Source of the DNA: an uncultured Monoglobus sp. | Lineage (GTDB): Bacteria > Bacillota > Clostridia > Monoglobales > Monoglobaceae | Length of the DNA: 64,000 nt | Reading direction: 5' to 3' | Assembly (NCBI GenBank): GCA_947624305.1 | Contig: CANQKC010000005.1 | Location: forward strand, 1-64,000 | Shown: one piece after another, positions 25,813 to 35,472 of the stretch | Layout: the number at the start of each line of letters is the position of its first letter | Numbering within the stretch: position 1 is the first letter of the stretch | The notes under the pieces: model-generated | Databases searched by the model: none | Seen by the model: the letters and a program-made list of their open reading frames with translations, nothing else | Told to the model about the DNA's origin: nothing | Translations under genes and position numbers: made by a program

Positions 25813-26562
25813 ATGGATCAAAAGGAGCTTAAGGAGCTGCTTAAAAAGGTTGCGGAGGGCGAGCTTTCGGCGGACGAGGCCTCGCTGAAATTTCGCCTTA
25901 AGCCGTTTGAGGATCTCGGCTTTGCCAAGGTCGACCACCATCGCGCTCTCAGACAGGGCGCGGCTGAGGTCATATACGGCGCGGGCAAGACCGACGGGCA
26001 GATCATAAAAATAACCCGCAACATGCTTGAAAACGGCCAGAAAACCGTGCTTATCACGCGGATAGGGGAAGACACCGCGGACAAGCTTAGCGCGGAATTC
26101 GGCAATAAATTCATGTATAACGAGGCGGGAAGAATAGCGGTCGCGGGCGAAATGCCCCTGCCCGAGAGGGAGACCTATGTGGTTGTCGCGACAGGAGGCA
26201 CGAGCGACATTCCCGCGGCGGAGGAAGCTGCCGTTACCGCCGAGGCGCTCGGCAGCAGAGTCATCCGCCTTTATGACGTTGGCGTGTCGGGGCTGCACCG
26301 CCTTTTGAGTCACGCGCGCGAGATCATGAACGCCAAGGCGATCGTGGCGGTCGCTGGAATGGAGGGGGCTCTGGCGAGCGTTATCGGCGGCCTCGCCGAC
26401 TGTCCGGTCATCGCCGTTCCGACAAGCGTGGGATACGGCGCGGCGTTCGGCGGCGTTGCGGCGCTGCTTTCGATGCTCAATTCCTGCGCTTCGGGCGTCA
26501 GCGTCGTCAATATTGACAACGGCTTCGGCGCGGGTTATCTTGCGAATATGATCGAAAGATAG
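25813..26562 (+). CDS. larB: Nickel-pincer cofactor biosynthesis protein LarB
   Basis: This 249-residue LarB carboxylates and hydrolyses nicotinic acid adenine dinucleotide, the first step toward the nickel-pincer nucleotide of lactate racemase-type enzymes. I use the ATG at 25813 (MDQKELKELLKKVAEGELS). The C-terminal AIR-carboxylase-like core (VVATGGTSDIPAAEEAAVTAEALGS, GMEGALASVIGGL, PTSVGYGAAFGG) is typical. larA, larC and larE are not in this window, so the pathway would have to be completed elsewhere. Confidence 0.92.
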   Translation: MDQKELKELLKKVAEGELSADEASLKFRLKPFEDLGFAKVDHHRALRQGAAEVIYGAGKTDGQIIKITRNMLENGQKTVLITRIGEDTADKLSAEFGNKFMYNEAGRIAVAGEMPLPERETYVVVATGGTSDIPAAEEAAVTAEALGSRVIRLYDVGVSGLHRLLSHAREIMNAKAIVAVAGMEGALASVIGGLADCPVIAVPTSVGYGAAFGGVAALLSMLNSCASGVSVVNIDNGFGAGYLANMIER

Positions 26563-26602
26563 CCGCGGCGCGCGGTTTATAACACAAAAAGGAGGAAATG
26601 TT

Positions 26603-28198
26603 ATGAAAAAACGGTATTTGAGTCTGGGGCTGATATTTGCATTGCTCGCGTCGCTTGCGCTGCCGATCACGGCTCGGGCGGCGAGCGTTGACATAGGCTG
26701 CTATGTGCAAATGGGCGCGTACTACGGGCAGCCCATACTTTGGCGGTGTGTGGATATTGATGAAAACGGGCCGCTTATGCTTGCGGACAAAATAATTTGC
26801 ATAAAGCCCTTTGACGCGGACGGCGGCGCGAACACAAGCACGAGCTCGCACAGCAGAAATGAGGACAGACAGAGCAGCGGCTCCAACTATTGGGCCGACA
26901 GCAATATGCGTTCGTGGCTTAACTCGGGCGAGGGCGCGGGAAATGTGAATTGGCTTTGCGGGAACCCGCCCGATGAGGCGCATGTGCGGCGCGGCGATAA
27001 CGATTACGACGCCGAGGCGGGATTTTTAACCAATTTCACGCAGGCCGAGCTGAACGCCGTTAAGGATGTAAGCCAGAAGTCGCTTTTGGCTTATCCGGAG
27101 GCGGACGCGGGCATGGCGCAAACCGGCAGTGAGATCCATTCGTTTTCATATGATAACGGCACAGCCGCAGCGGCGGCGAATTATGACAGCGCGTACGCCG
27201 AATATATAACGGATAAAATGTTCCTTCTCGACGTTAAGCAGCTTAATTCGGTGTACGAGAACGGAAATATTTTGGGCGTGGATTATTACATAGGCGAGCC
27301 GACAGCGGAGTGCGTGTCGGGCAGCGAGTACAAGAACAGGGATTTTGAGTGCGGAAAGAAATGGTCATATTGGCTCCGCTCTCCGCGCGCCGACTATACC
27401 GGCGGAGTTCGTTATGTTTCGGATACGGGCTCTGTCAGCTTCGACCAGTCCGATGATTACAGTGTCGGAGTGCGCCCCGCTTTTTATTTGGATATTCAAT
27501 CCGTCAGCTTTTCCTCGGGCACCGGAAGCGCGCAATCGCCGTATATCATAGGCGAGCCGGGCGATACGACCGTTACGTCCTATAACTCCGAGGTGTCGCA
27601 GTGGTCGTCTCCCGAAATGGAAGAAGCTTACAGCGCGGGTCTGGTACCCGAAAACCTTGTTGGCGAAAATCTTACCGAGCCTGTGTCGCGCGCGGAATTT
27701 GCCGCGATTTCGGTTAAGCTTTATGAGTCTCTTGTCGGCTCGTCCGCTTCCGGGGTCAACACTCCTTTTGTAGACATCGGCTCAAACAAAAACAAGACCG
27801 ATATAGAAAAAGCCTACGCTCTTAATATAGCGATAGGAGTATCCGACAATGAGTTTGCGCCCGACGACGGGCTTACGCGCGAGCAGCTTGCGACAATGCT
27901 TTGCCGCACGATCAAGAAGTACAAATTTGAGGGCTGGTCGACCGAAACGGATTCTGAATATTATCTCGATTCGGAAGGCGTGAAGAAATTCGCGGACGAC
28001 GATTTAATATCGGACTACGCGAAGCCGTCGGTCTATTATATGGTGAAAATGGGGATCATAAAAGGAATTGACGAAAATCATTTCGCGCCGAAGAACACGA
28101 CCGCCGAAGAGGAGGCAGAGGGTTACGCCTCCGCGACAAGAGAGCAGGCGATAGCGCTGTCGCTGAGAACATATAAATTATCGGATTTATGGAAATAA
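26603..28198 (+). CDS. Secreted DUF6273 protein with C-terminal SLH domains
   Basis: This 531-residue exported protein has a signal peptide (about 1-27, ending ITARAAS). Residues about 30-300 fit the DUF6273 pattern (WADSNMRSWLNSG, YWLRSPRAD, VGVRPAFYLD). The C-terminus holds three S-layer homology repeats, so the protein is held on secondary wall polymers. DUF6273 is of unknown function. It converges on another SLH protein, with a terminator between them. Confidence 0.85.
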   Translation: MKKRYLSLGLIFALLASLALPITARAASVDIGCYVQMGAYYGQPILWRCVDIDENGPLMLADKIICIKPFDADGGANTSTSSHSRNEDRQSSGSNYWADSNMRSWLNSGEGAGNVNWLCGNPPDEAHVRRGDNDYDAEAGFLTNFTQAELNAVKDVSQKSLLAYPEADAGMAQTGSEIHSFSYDNGTAAAAANYDSAYAEYITDKMFLLDVKQLNSVYENGNILGVDYYIGEPTAECVSGSEYKNRDFECGKKWSYWLRSPRADYTGGVRYVSDTGSVSFDQSDDYSVGVRPAFYLDIQSVSFSSGTGSAQSPYIIGEPGDTTVTSYNSEVSQWSSPEMEEAYSAGLVPENLVGENLTEPVSRAEFAAISVKLYESLVGSSASGVNTPFVDIGSNKNKTDIEKAYALNIAIGVSDNEFAPDDGLTREQLATMLCRTIKKYKFEGWSTETDSEYYLDSEGVKKFADDDLISDYAKPSVYYMVKMGIIKGIDENHFAPKNTTAEEEAEGYASATREQAIALSLRTYKLSDLWK

Positions 28199-28210
28199 CA
28201 GACGTGAGAA

Positions 28211-28240
28211 ACGGGCGGCCCAGGCCGCCCGTTAATTTTG
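28211..28240. terminator. Bidirectional terminator between SLH genes
   Basis: A perfect 10-bp stem, ACGGGCGGCC (28211-28220) with GGCCGCCCGT (28223-28232), is followed by TAATTTT. Confidence 0.82.
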
Positions 28241-28249
28241 TGTTTTGAA

Positions 28250-31200
28250 TTACTTGTTATCTAAGTTTATGACTCTTTCTATTATCGTCGCGGCTTCGGC
28301 GCGGGTGAGACTGCCGTCGGGGCTGAATGAACCGTCGTCGTTGCCTGTGATCAATCCGATATTCACGCAAGCGCCTATCGGCTCCGCCGCCCACGCGGGG
28401 ATCGCCGCCGCGTCTGTGAAGCTGAGAGTTCCGCCTTTTCCGGGTGCAAGCAGCCTTCCGGTTATCGCGGCTGCCTGCGCTCTGGTTATCGGCTCGTCAA
28501 CGCCGAAATATGTGTCGGTGACGGGAATGTCGCCGCAGATCCCGATATAAACCGCTCGGCTCACATACTGCCTCGCCCATGAGGCGTTCACGTCGCTGTA
28601 TTGCGTGAAATTGTCGTCAGAGGGCTGACCCGCCGCGGCCATGAGCAGCTTGATATACTCACCTTTGGTCACGCTGAGCTCGGGTCTGAAGGTGCCGTCC
28701 TCATAACCGTTGATAACGCCGCTTGACACAAGATTATTGATCGTTTTTTCCGCCCAGTGGCCCGATATGTCGGAAAGGCCGCCGGGTTCGGGAGCTTGGG
28801 CTTCGGGAGTATAGACCGTGGTGTCATAGACCGAAACGCCGTATCCGCCGAAGCTTATGTAAGGCACGGTGAAGTCTGACACGCCCGACTCTTTTATGGT
28901 TCCCTCGTCATGACCCGCGAAGCCGATTGTTTTGTTGTCGGTTTTGGTGTTCACGCCGTAGGAGGATGTTATCTCGGCGTAGTTCATGCCCGCGAAAGCG
29001 CCTGTGTAGCTTCCGTCCTTTGTTTCTATCTCGCCGCGCGCGGCGCAGTTTTTGATCGAGGATGAATTGTCATTCCTGCCGACAAAGCCGCCCGCCGCGC
29101 TTGAGCCGCCGAGACGGCAGTCGAGCGCGTAACAGTTTCTCACGCGGCTGCCCGAGAGGCTGCCCGCGAAGCCTCCGCATATCTCGCCGCCCAGCTCGGC
29201 CTTGCGCACAACGCAGTCGCTTATCTCGCTGCCGTCTGAGATCTGCAGCGCAAATCCGCCGTTTATCCGGGGAGACACGGGACTGTATTTTCTGAATATA
29301 ACCGCGCAGCCGCTCACCGTTGAGCCCGAGATTGTGTTGGCGCATCTGCCGGGGCCTATGAAAACGCATTTTTCGATTTTCGCGTTTTGGGCGCTGTCAA
29401 AAATGCCGTTGACCACAACGGCGTTTCCAAAATATCCGCCTTTGCCAAGATCGGGCAGACTGCTGCCGGTTACGGTGATCCTGTGTCCCGCGCCGTTTAT
29501 GCTGCCGCTGAACGTTGTGCCGTGATGCAGCTCAAGATAGAGATTATTGCCTAAAACATAATAATTTCTCTCGCCCGAGGCGCTTATGCCGTCATCCGCG
29601 TCGGTAAGGTCTTCGTCGCATCTGATTATGTACGGGTTTTCACGCGTTCCGGCGCCGTTTAACGAGAGCAGCGCGGGGCCGCGCTCCGCGTCGAGCGTCC
29701 AAGTGCTTGTAAAGTCAAGCCCGGGATAGGAGGCGGGATTTTTTATGCTGTCTCCGCTCACGGCTCCGTCGGTGTTTTCGGCGCCGCCTATGGCATATGG
29801 CGCAAAGTCGGTATTGTAATAGCAGTTTTCAACCGTGCCGCTTTCGATTATGCCGCCCGCTATCGCGGATATGTTCGGAAATGACAAGTCACGGCTCTGC
29901 CAGTTTGCAAAGCAGCGGCGAATAACGCCGTTATAGAGTCTGCCAGCTATTCCGCCGACCTCGCCGCCATCCGAGCAGACATTGGCGTTATAGACCAAGC
30001 AGTTTTCGATCGTGCCGCTGCTGTTGTCGCCCGTGATGCCGCCGACGCTGTGATCCGAGCCGATGAGAGACGAGTTTTTGACCGCGCACTCGGTTATTGT
30101 ACCGAAGCTGTTGTAGCCCGCGATGCCGCCGATGCCCGACTCGGTTCCGCTTATATTGCCCCTGAAGCTTGAGCGCGTTATCGTGCCGTTGATGTTTTCG
30201 CCCGCGATGCCGCCGAGGTCTTTTGAACCGTTTAGACCGTTGCTTGTGACATGGCAGTTTTCTATCGTGCCGTAATTAACTTTTGTCACATAGCCGAAAA
30301 CGTCGGCGTTACTTATTTCGGTGGCTATGATCGTCAGATTTTTTACTGCGCCGGCCGTGTCGATCGCGCCTAACAGTGAACAGTTGAGCTCTTTTATAAC
30401 ATGGCCGTTTCCGTCGAACACTCCGCTGAAACGATTTTGATCGTCGCCGACCATGAGGAGGCTGTTGCTTGAAGCGTCCCAGTCGCTGTCCATGCGCAGA
30501 TAAACGGGGCCCAAGCCGTTTGTGCCGTTTTTCATCATCGCGTATATTTCGGAATATTGGTACGATTGACCGTGAAGTCTGTATGGCTGCGCCTCGGTGC
30601 CGCGTCCGTAGATCGAGATAAGCAGAGGCAGTGTTTCGCCCTCTATAATTGTCCAGGTCTCACCGAAGCTGAAGGCGGGATAATATGCCGCGCTGAATTT
30701 TGCCGTGTCGTCAAGAGCGGTTACAGTGTCGGCGCCGACGCCGATGCCGAAGCTCTCAAGGCCTGAGCTTGTATAGCAGCCCGACACCTGTGAGGACGAG
30801 CTGTTCCCGGCGAAGTTGCCCTTTTCGGGGGCAGAGCCGTTGACATCAATATTTGCGTAACAACGCTCGATCACGGCGTTGCTCAGCTTGCCCGCAAAGC
30901 CGCCAGCGCAGCCCGAGTCCGCGGTGACCGAGCCCTTAAACGAGCAGTCGGATATCCTTCCGCCGTCGACAATACCGGCCACTCCGCCCGAGGCGAGTGT
31001 TGAGCCGCTGACGCTGCCGTATACCGCGCAGCGCTCCATTGTGCCCTTGAACACTCCGGCGACAACGCCGCCGTATTCGTTTGAGGCGGGCTCGTCTGTC
31101 GCGAAGTACCGTTCCGCGCCGTCCGAGCGTCCAACCACGGACAGATCGGTTATCACCGCGCCGCTTTCAACGGTTTCAAACATGCGGCTCAAATTGGTCA

Positions 31201-31429
31201 TGATCTGATAACCGTTGCCGTTAAGTCTGCCCGAGAACGTCGGTATCGTGCAAAAGTCGGCGCAGTTGATGTCGCACATAAGTTCATAGCTTCCGCCGGG
31301 GTTGTCGGCTATGTAATATAAGTCCGCCTCGTTATAGATCGGGATCAAAGCGTCCGCCGCGCTTGCCGGGATAAACACCGACGGGAGTGCCAAAGCGAGG
31401 ATCATAACTAAAACTAATAATCTTTTCAT
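28250..31429 (-). CDS. Large surface protein with GLUG-like repeats and three SLH domains
   Basis: This 1059-residue exported protein starts at ATG 31429 behind AAGGCGG; the ATG 33 bases upstream lacks such a site. A signal peptide (about 1-25) is followed by many repeats of about 25-35 residues with the core GGIAG/GGFAG...IxNC, typical of GLUG beta-helix surface proteins (about 60-890). Three SLH repeats lie at the C-terminus (about 895-1055). Likely role: wall-attached adhesin or structural surface protein. The repeats contain evenly placed Cys residues (ENC, ERC, RNC) on the helix. No enzymatic motif is visible. Confidence 0.85.
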   Translation of the reverse strand: MKRLLVLVMILALALPSVFIPASAADALIPIYNEADLYYIADNPGGSYELMCDINCADFCTIPTFSGRLNGNGYQIMTNLSRMFETVESGAVITDLSVVGRSDGAERYFATDEPASNEYGGVVAGVFKGTMERCAVYGSVSGSTLASGGVAGIVDGGRISDCSFKGSVTADSGCAGGFAGKLSNAVIERCYANIDVNGSAPEKGNFAGNSSSSQVSGCYTSSGLESFGIGVGADTVTALDDTAKFSAAYYPAFSFGETWTIIEGETLPLLISIYGRGTEAQPYRLHGQSYQYSEIYAMMKNGTNGLGPVYLRMDSDWDASSNSLLMVGDDQNRFSGVFDGNGHVIKELNCSLLGAIDTAGAVKNLTIIATEISNADVFGYVTKVNYGTIENCHVTSNGLNGSKDLGGIAGENINGTITRSSFRGNISGTESGIGGIAGYNSFGTITECAVKNSSLIGSDHSVGGITGDNSSGTIENCLVYNANVCSDGGEVGGIAGRLYNGVIRRCFANWQSRDLSFPNISAIAGGIIESGTVENCYYNTDFAPYAIGGAENTDGAVSGDSIKNPASYPGLDFTSTWTLDAERGPALLSLNGAGTRENPYIIRCDEDLTDADDGISASGERNYYVLGNNLYLELHHGTTFSGSINGAGHRITVTGSSLPDLGKGGYFGNAVVVNGIFDSAQNAKIEKCVFIGPGRCANTISGSTVSGCAVIFRKYSPVSPRINGGFALQISDGSEISDCVVRKAELGGEICGGFAGSLSGSRVRNCYALDCRLGGSSAAGGFVGRNDNSSSIKNCAARGEIETKDGSYTGAFAGMNYAEITSSYGVNTKTDNKTIGFAGHDEGTIKESGVSDFTVPYISFGGYGVSVYDTTVYTPEAQAPEPGGLSDISGHWAEKTINNLVSSGVINGYEDGTFRPELSVTKGEYIKLLMAAAGQPSDDNFTQYSDVNASWARQYVSRAVYIGICGDIPVTDTYFGVDEPITRAQAAAITGRLLAPGKGGTLSFTDAAAIPAWAAEPIGACVNIGLITGNDDGSFSPDGSLTRAEAATIIERVINLDNK

Positions 31430-31530
31430 TCGGTAAAACCGCCTTTCGTATAAATCTTTCACACTTATTTAGACGATAAATTTTCAAAAAAGTTCCAATT
31501 TTTTAAATTTTTATTTAAAAAATTAATTTC

Positions 31531-31559
31531 TTGACTGCGTGGGCGCATAATGATATAAT
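31531..31559 (+). promoter_or_regulatory. Promoter of small hypothetical gene
   Basis: TTGACT (31531-31536) and TATAAT (31554-31559) with a 17-bp spacer, 28 bases before the ATG. Confidence 0.75.
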
Positions 31560-31587
31560 ATAACAAATAAATTCGGAGGAAAAGAAA

Positions 31588-31833
31588 ATGATGTATCCTT
31601 TTATGACACTTGATGACGGCACCGAGATCGTCCATTCAGAAATGAAAGCTGACGGCAGCGTTAAAGTATATATTGAAAAACCGGATGAAAAGGACTGTTT
31701 TCATCACGCGGCCTGCTATATTCCCGCTTACAAATGGGATGATGTTTTTGGCTTTTCAGAGGACGAAATCGCGGAATTTCAGAAAATCATAGAATCCGCC
31801 GCATATTCTGAAAAATATTATGAGAATAATTGA
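31588..31833 (+). CDS. Small acidic hypothetical protein
   Basis: This 81-residue soluble acidic protein was not recognised. It begins MMYPFMTLDDGTEIVHSE and contains His-His and Asp/Glu-rich stretches, with no membrane segment. GGAGGAAAAG lies before the ATG, and the gene has a clear promoter and terminator of its own, so it is very likely real and expressed alone. Confidence 0.72.
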   Translation: MMYPFMTLDDGTEIVHSEMKADGSVKVYIEKPDEKDCFHHAACYIPAYKWDDVFGFSEDEIAEFQKIIESAAYSEKYYENN

Positions 31834-31880
31834 ATCAAGAAGCGATTACGTTATTCAGAAGTGGCGCGAATATTTTGGAG

Positions 31881-31912
31881 AAATCACCTATTTTTGTTAA
31901 TGGGTGATTTTT
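31881..31912 (+). terminator. Terminator of small hypothetical gene
   Basis: AAATCACC (31881-31888) pairs with GGTGATTT (31903-31910) and runs into TTTAT. Confidence 0.78.
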
Positions 31913-31979
31913 ATGTTTATATCATAAACTCATTACCCTCAAAATAAAATGTATTATACTTTGTTTTGAGGTGATAAAA

Positions 31980-32279
31980 ATGCGTGAGAATATAAGGGAC
32001 AGCATACGGATAAGGGGCGGCGAAGCGGCGGGGATCGGAACCGATAAAAGAGACTCCGCGGGGAGAGCCGGGCTTTTAAGGTTTTTGAAGCGCTGCGCCG
32101 CGGCGGCGCTGCTTATTTGCGTAATACTGCTGATCAACCGCTCAAGCTTTGCGTTTGCGAAGAACTGCGTGGCGGCGCTCGGCAGAGCTGTTACGCACAA
32201 TTTCGACTGGGCGGGAGTTTTTAATAATATTAGGGATTATTTTATGACTGTCTGGAGGTTCTGGAGTGAGGTTTTTTAA
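31980..32279 (+). CDS. SpoIVFA-like small membrane protein
   Basis: This 99-residue protein starts at ATG 31980 behind GAGGTGATAA. A basic N-terminus (about 1-38) precedes one membrane segment (about 40-58) and a short tail ending DYFMTVWRFWSEVF. It overlaps the start of the SpoIVFB-like protease by 14 bases, which is the position of SpoIVFA, the inhibitor/anchor of SpoIVFB in Bacillus. The LytM-type domain of Bacillus SpoIVFA is missing. The assignment rests on context and topology. Confidence 0.55.
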   Translation: MRENIRDSIRIRGGEAAGIGTDKRDSAGRAGLLRFLKRCAAAALLICVILLINRSSFAFAKNCVAALGRAVTHNFDWAGVFNNIRDYFMTVWRFWSEVF

Positions 32280-33147
32280 AAGTCTGTGGCTGATACCGAT
32301 GGGAGAGCGCTTGTCGGTCAGCCCGTTTTTTCTTATTATGGCTGCGGCGGCAATGTTTTTCGGCTATGCCGACATGTTTTTTATAGCGTATCTCTCGGCT
32401 TTTTTCCACGAGTGCGCCCACATAGCGGCGGCGAGGTCGCTTCGGGTCGGTATCTCGCGGATCGAGATACTGCCGTTCGGGATTTGCGGAAAGCTCGGCG
32501 CGGGCTTTGTAAAGAACCCTTACAAGGAGATACTGATCGCGGCTGCGGGGCCGCTGTGCAGCGGTATTCTTGCCCTAAGCCTTTGCTTTGTGTCGCCGAA
32601 GGTGCCCGAGCTTAAGGCGCTTTGCGCCTACGCCGTGAACGTTAATCTGGCGCTGCTGCTGATAAACCTTGTGCCCGCCCTTCCGCTTGACGGCGGAAGG
32701 ATAGTAAAGGGGCTTATCTCGATAAACAGCGGCGCGGTGCGGGCCTACAACATAATGCTGAGAGTCAGCCGTTTCCCGATCGCCGTTATCGTAGCCGTGT
32801 CGGTCATGCTTCTGCTTATGAACGATTTTAATTTGTCACTTATCATGATCGGCGCTTTCCTTTTGGGAAATTTGAGCTTTGAGCAAAAGAACCTCAGCAT
32901 GATCTCGCTGCGTGAAATGCTGTATTACAAGGACGCGCTGCGCCGCGACAGACTGTGCCCGGTAATAAGAATGGCGGCGCACAGCGAGGCTCGTGCCGGG
33001 CTGTTTCTGCGCCGCCTTGGAAGCTATAAATATCACATAATCGACGTGATCGACGATAACGGCGAGATCATCAAAACCGTTACCGAGAGCCAGATAATCT
33101 CCGCGCTGATAAACCGCAGCGTCCGTCTGACAATGGGCGAGATCTGA
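32266..33147 (+). CDS. spoIVFB: SpoIVFB-type site-2 metalloprotease
   Basis: This 293-residue M50 intramembrane protease starts at GTG 32266, with GGAGG at 32254. HECAH (the HExxH zinc site) lies in a membrane segment near residue 48, and PLDGG near residue 139 supplies the third zinc ligand (Asp). Several further membrane segments are followed by a C-terminal CBS-like soluble domain (about 215-293). SpoIVFB cleaves pro-sigma-K in the mother cell. No sigK lies in this window, so the substrate is inferred. Confidence 0.82.
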   Translation: MRFFKSLWLIPMGERLSVSPFFLIMAAAAMFFGYADMFFIAYLSAFFHECAHIAAARSLRVGISRIEILPFGICGKLGAGFVKNPYKEILIAAAGPLCSGILALSLCFVSPKVPELKALCAYAVNVNLALLLINLVPALPLDGGRIVKGLISINSGAVRAYNIMLRVSRFPIAVIVAVSVMLLLMNDFNLSLIMIGAFLLGNLSFEQKNLSMISLREMLYYKDALRRDRLCPVIRMAAHSEARAGLFLRRLGSYKYHIIDVIDDNGEIIKTVTESQIISALINRSVRLTMGEI

Positions 33148-35457
33148 CTATTTCTTGGTCGCGACGATTATTCTTATCCTGCCGCCGTTTTCGGGCAGCT
33201 TGTCGTAATAGGCGATAAGATCATAGCCGTCGCTTCCGACGATGTCGCTTATCGGGATAAGGCTGTATTCCGCCTCAAATCTGCTTTCCTTCTCGTAAAC
33301 CTGGACGTTGGGCGAGATCGCGTAATTCCTGCCGCCGCAGCTCAGGTTGGTCTGGCTTGTCACGCCGGCGCTGCCGCGGAGCTCGGTCAGGGCCGAAATC
33401 GAATACGGATTTGCGGCCGAGGTGAGACGTATTCCCGAGCCTCCGCTGATCGAGAATATCGTGTTGCTCGTGGCGTAGCTGTATTCGGTTCCGTTTACGA
33501 TATAGGTGTAAGAGCCGTTTAAGGCAAGTCCCATGCTCACGTTCTGGACGGATTTCGCTATTCCGAAGGTATAGGAGTCGCCGGTAACATCGTTCAGTAT
33601 CAGCTCGTCGATCTCTCCCGCGCCGTTTTTGTGGAAGTACAGCACTTTGTCGGCGTTTATATTCACGTTGTCAAGCCTTGCGGGATATATCACCGCGTAA
33701 AGAGAGGGCATGGTTCGGTCGGTGGTGCCGACGTCGAGGATCTTCGCGTCGCCCGCCACCTTGTTTGAGCCCAGAGTCATGCGCTCGTACCTGAAAACTC
33801 CGCCCGCGCCCGTGGCTTTTGAAACGCGGCTGACCTTCGCCTCGCCGTTGTCGATCGAGACGCTGACCACGGAGTTAACATAATCAGCGCAGTCGCGGTC
33901 GGTTATATATTCGCGGCTTTCGCCGCCGGGGGTTATGACCGTTATATAGTTTCCGGTACGGTTCTTAAGGTCGCCCGAGGAATAGGTTTTGGTTCCCGCG
34001 GCGACTGCGTAACCCGTGATCTCGGCGGGCGCGCCCGCGGAGGTCGTGAGTATGTCGGCGACGTCATTGTTTTTGCCGAGCAGCAGCGTCACCGTGTCGC
34101 CGAAGGCCGCGCTGCCGGTTGATGACAGCTTGATAAACGCCTCGGCGCTTTCGACCTTGTATGTCGTTCCCGAGACGGTGATCTCGGTCGGGTTGTCTTT
34201 GTTTGGCGAGGCGTTTTCATAAACGCCGGTTATTTTGTTTGTGTAAACAAAAGCCATGTCAAGCTCGGGCACATAGTAGAGGATGTCGTTTGCGCGAATG
34301 TCCGAGATCGCAGCGTTTTTGCCGCCTCTGCTTATTTTTGTCGAGTCGCTCATGCCGATGCCGCTGATGTAGGAGCTGTCAGCCGTGACCGTGTAGGGGC
34401 CGAGCATTCCGCCCTTGTTTATCAGAGCGTAATCAATATCCCCGCCCGTGCGGCGGATGTTTATTACGTCGCCCATCTCAAGGCCCGCCTTGACCGCGCC
34501 GAAGGTCGAGCGCTGTGTTCCGTCATAGGCCGCGGCGCTGTCGGGAATGTCGAGAATTTCGAGGCTGCCGCCGCTATAAGCCACAACGTCGTTTCCGAGC
34601 ATGCTGTATACCACATATTTCTCATCCGGAGCGGCCTCCTTGTCGGGGAAGAACCCGAGCACCGTTTTGTTGTTTTTAAGCGCGATGTCGCCCCTCATTC
34701 CGATTTGGTCATAGTTAAAATCTGAGTTGATCTTAAAGCTGCCCGCGTCGGTGAAAACCTCGTCTCCGGGGATCGCGCTGTCCTCGCGCGATGTCGATAT
34801 AAGCGTCGCGCCCTCGACAAAGCTCACGTCAAAAATCGAGACAAGCTCGGTCTGGGCGCCCTTTTTGCGGCACCTTAAGGTGTTGTATATCAAAGCGGCG
34901 CAGTCGCCTCTGGTCATCGCGGAGCCGACCGCGGTGTTTTCGATGTTGTCGGTCATGTCAAGGCTTTCGGCCATGCCGAGCTGGCCCGCGGGCCATGCCG
35001 CTCCGAAATCCTCGTCGGTGTAGCCGAGGACGCGCAGCATTATCGTCACCGCTTCCTCGTAAGCCACGCTGTTGTCGGGGCGGAACGAGGCGTCGGGATA
35101 GCCCGAAACAAAGCCGCCGCTTACGCCGACTCTGACGTACGGCGCCGCCCAGTGGGTGTAGGGCGTGTCGTAAAACGGCGAGACCGAAAGGCTTGAGGCC
35201 GCGCTGTGGCGCAGATCGGAGCTTGCGACCGCCATTTTTGTGAACTCGGCGCGCGTCACCGTGTCGCCAAGGCGCAGGTTCCCGTCCGGGTCGCCCCGCA
35301 TGATCTCAAGCTCGTTCAAAAGCTTTAAAACCTCGTTTGTGTCAGCGCTCGTCTCGTGGGCGCGGCAGGGAAAAGCCGCGGCGCACAGCGCCGCTGCCGT
35401 GATCAATATAAGGCAGATCAGCCTTTTTGTTTTTTTGATTGATTTAGATTTGCTCAT
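33148..35457 (-). CDS. Surface protein with N-terminal SLH domains
   Basis: This 769-residue exported protein starts at ATG 35457 behind GGAGGCGG. A signal peptide (about 1-33) is followed by three SLH repeats (about 38-205: GGFVSGYPDASFRPDNSVAYEEA is the clearest), then about 560 residues of unrecognised, beta-rich sequence with many Ser, Gly, Asp and Asn. The SLH-first order fits clostridial S-layer-type proteins. It may be an S-layer or cell-surface structural protein. It abuts the protease gene on the other strand with no spacing. Confidence 0.83.
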   Translation of the reverse strand: MSKSKSIKKTKRLICLILITAAALCAAAFPCRAHETSADTNEVLKLLNELEIMRGDPDGNLRLGDTVTRAEFTKMAVASSDLRHSAASSLSVSPFYDTPYTHWAAPYVRVGVSGGFVSGYPDASFRPDNSVAYEEAVTIMLRVLGYTDEDFGAAWPAGQLGMAESLDMTDNIENTAVGSAMTRGDCAALIYNTLRCRKKGAQTELVSIFDVSFVEGATLISTSREDSAIPGDEVFTDAGSFKINSDFNYDQIGMRGDIALKNNKTVLGFFPDKEAAPDEKYVVYSMLGNDVVAYSGGSLEILDIPDSAAAYDGTQRSTFGAVKAGLEMGDVINIRRTGGDIDYALINKGGMLGPYTVTADSSYISGIGMSDSTKISRGGKNAAISDIRANDILYYVPELDMAFVYTNKITGVYENASPNKDNPTEITVSGTTYKVESAEAFIKLSSTGSAAFGDTVTLLLGKNNDVADILTTSAGAPAEITGYAVAAGTKTYSSGDLKNRTGNYITVITPGGESREYITDRDCADYVNSVVSVSIDNGEAKVSRVSKATGAGGVFRYERMTLGSNKVAGDAKILDVGTTDRTMPSLYAVIYPARLDNVNINADKVLYFHKNGAGEIDELILNDVTGDSYTFGIAKSVQNVSMGLALNGSYTYIVNGTEYSYATSNTIFSISGGSGIRLTSAANPYSISALTELRGSAGVTSQTNLSCGGRNYAISPNVQVYEKESRFEAEYSLIPISDIVGSDGYDLIAYYDKLPENGGRIRIIVATKK

Positions 35458-35472
35458 AAAACCGCCTCCGTG

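Noticed and set aside
25753-26694. Open frame of 313 codons antisense to larB
   Set aside because: It is a shadow of larB with no ribosome binding site and no recognisable domain.
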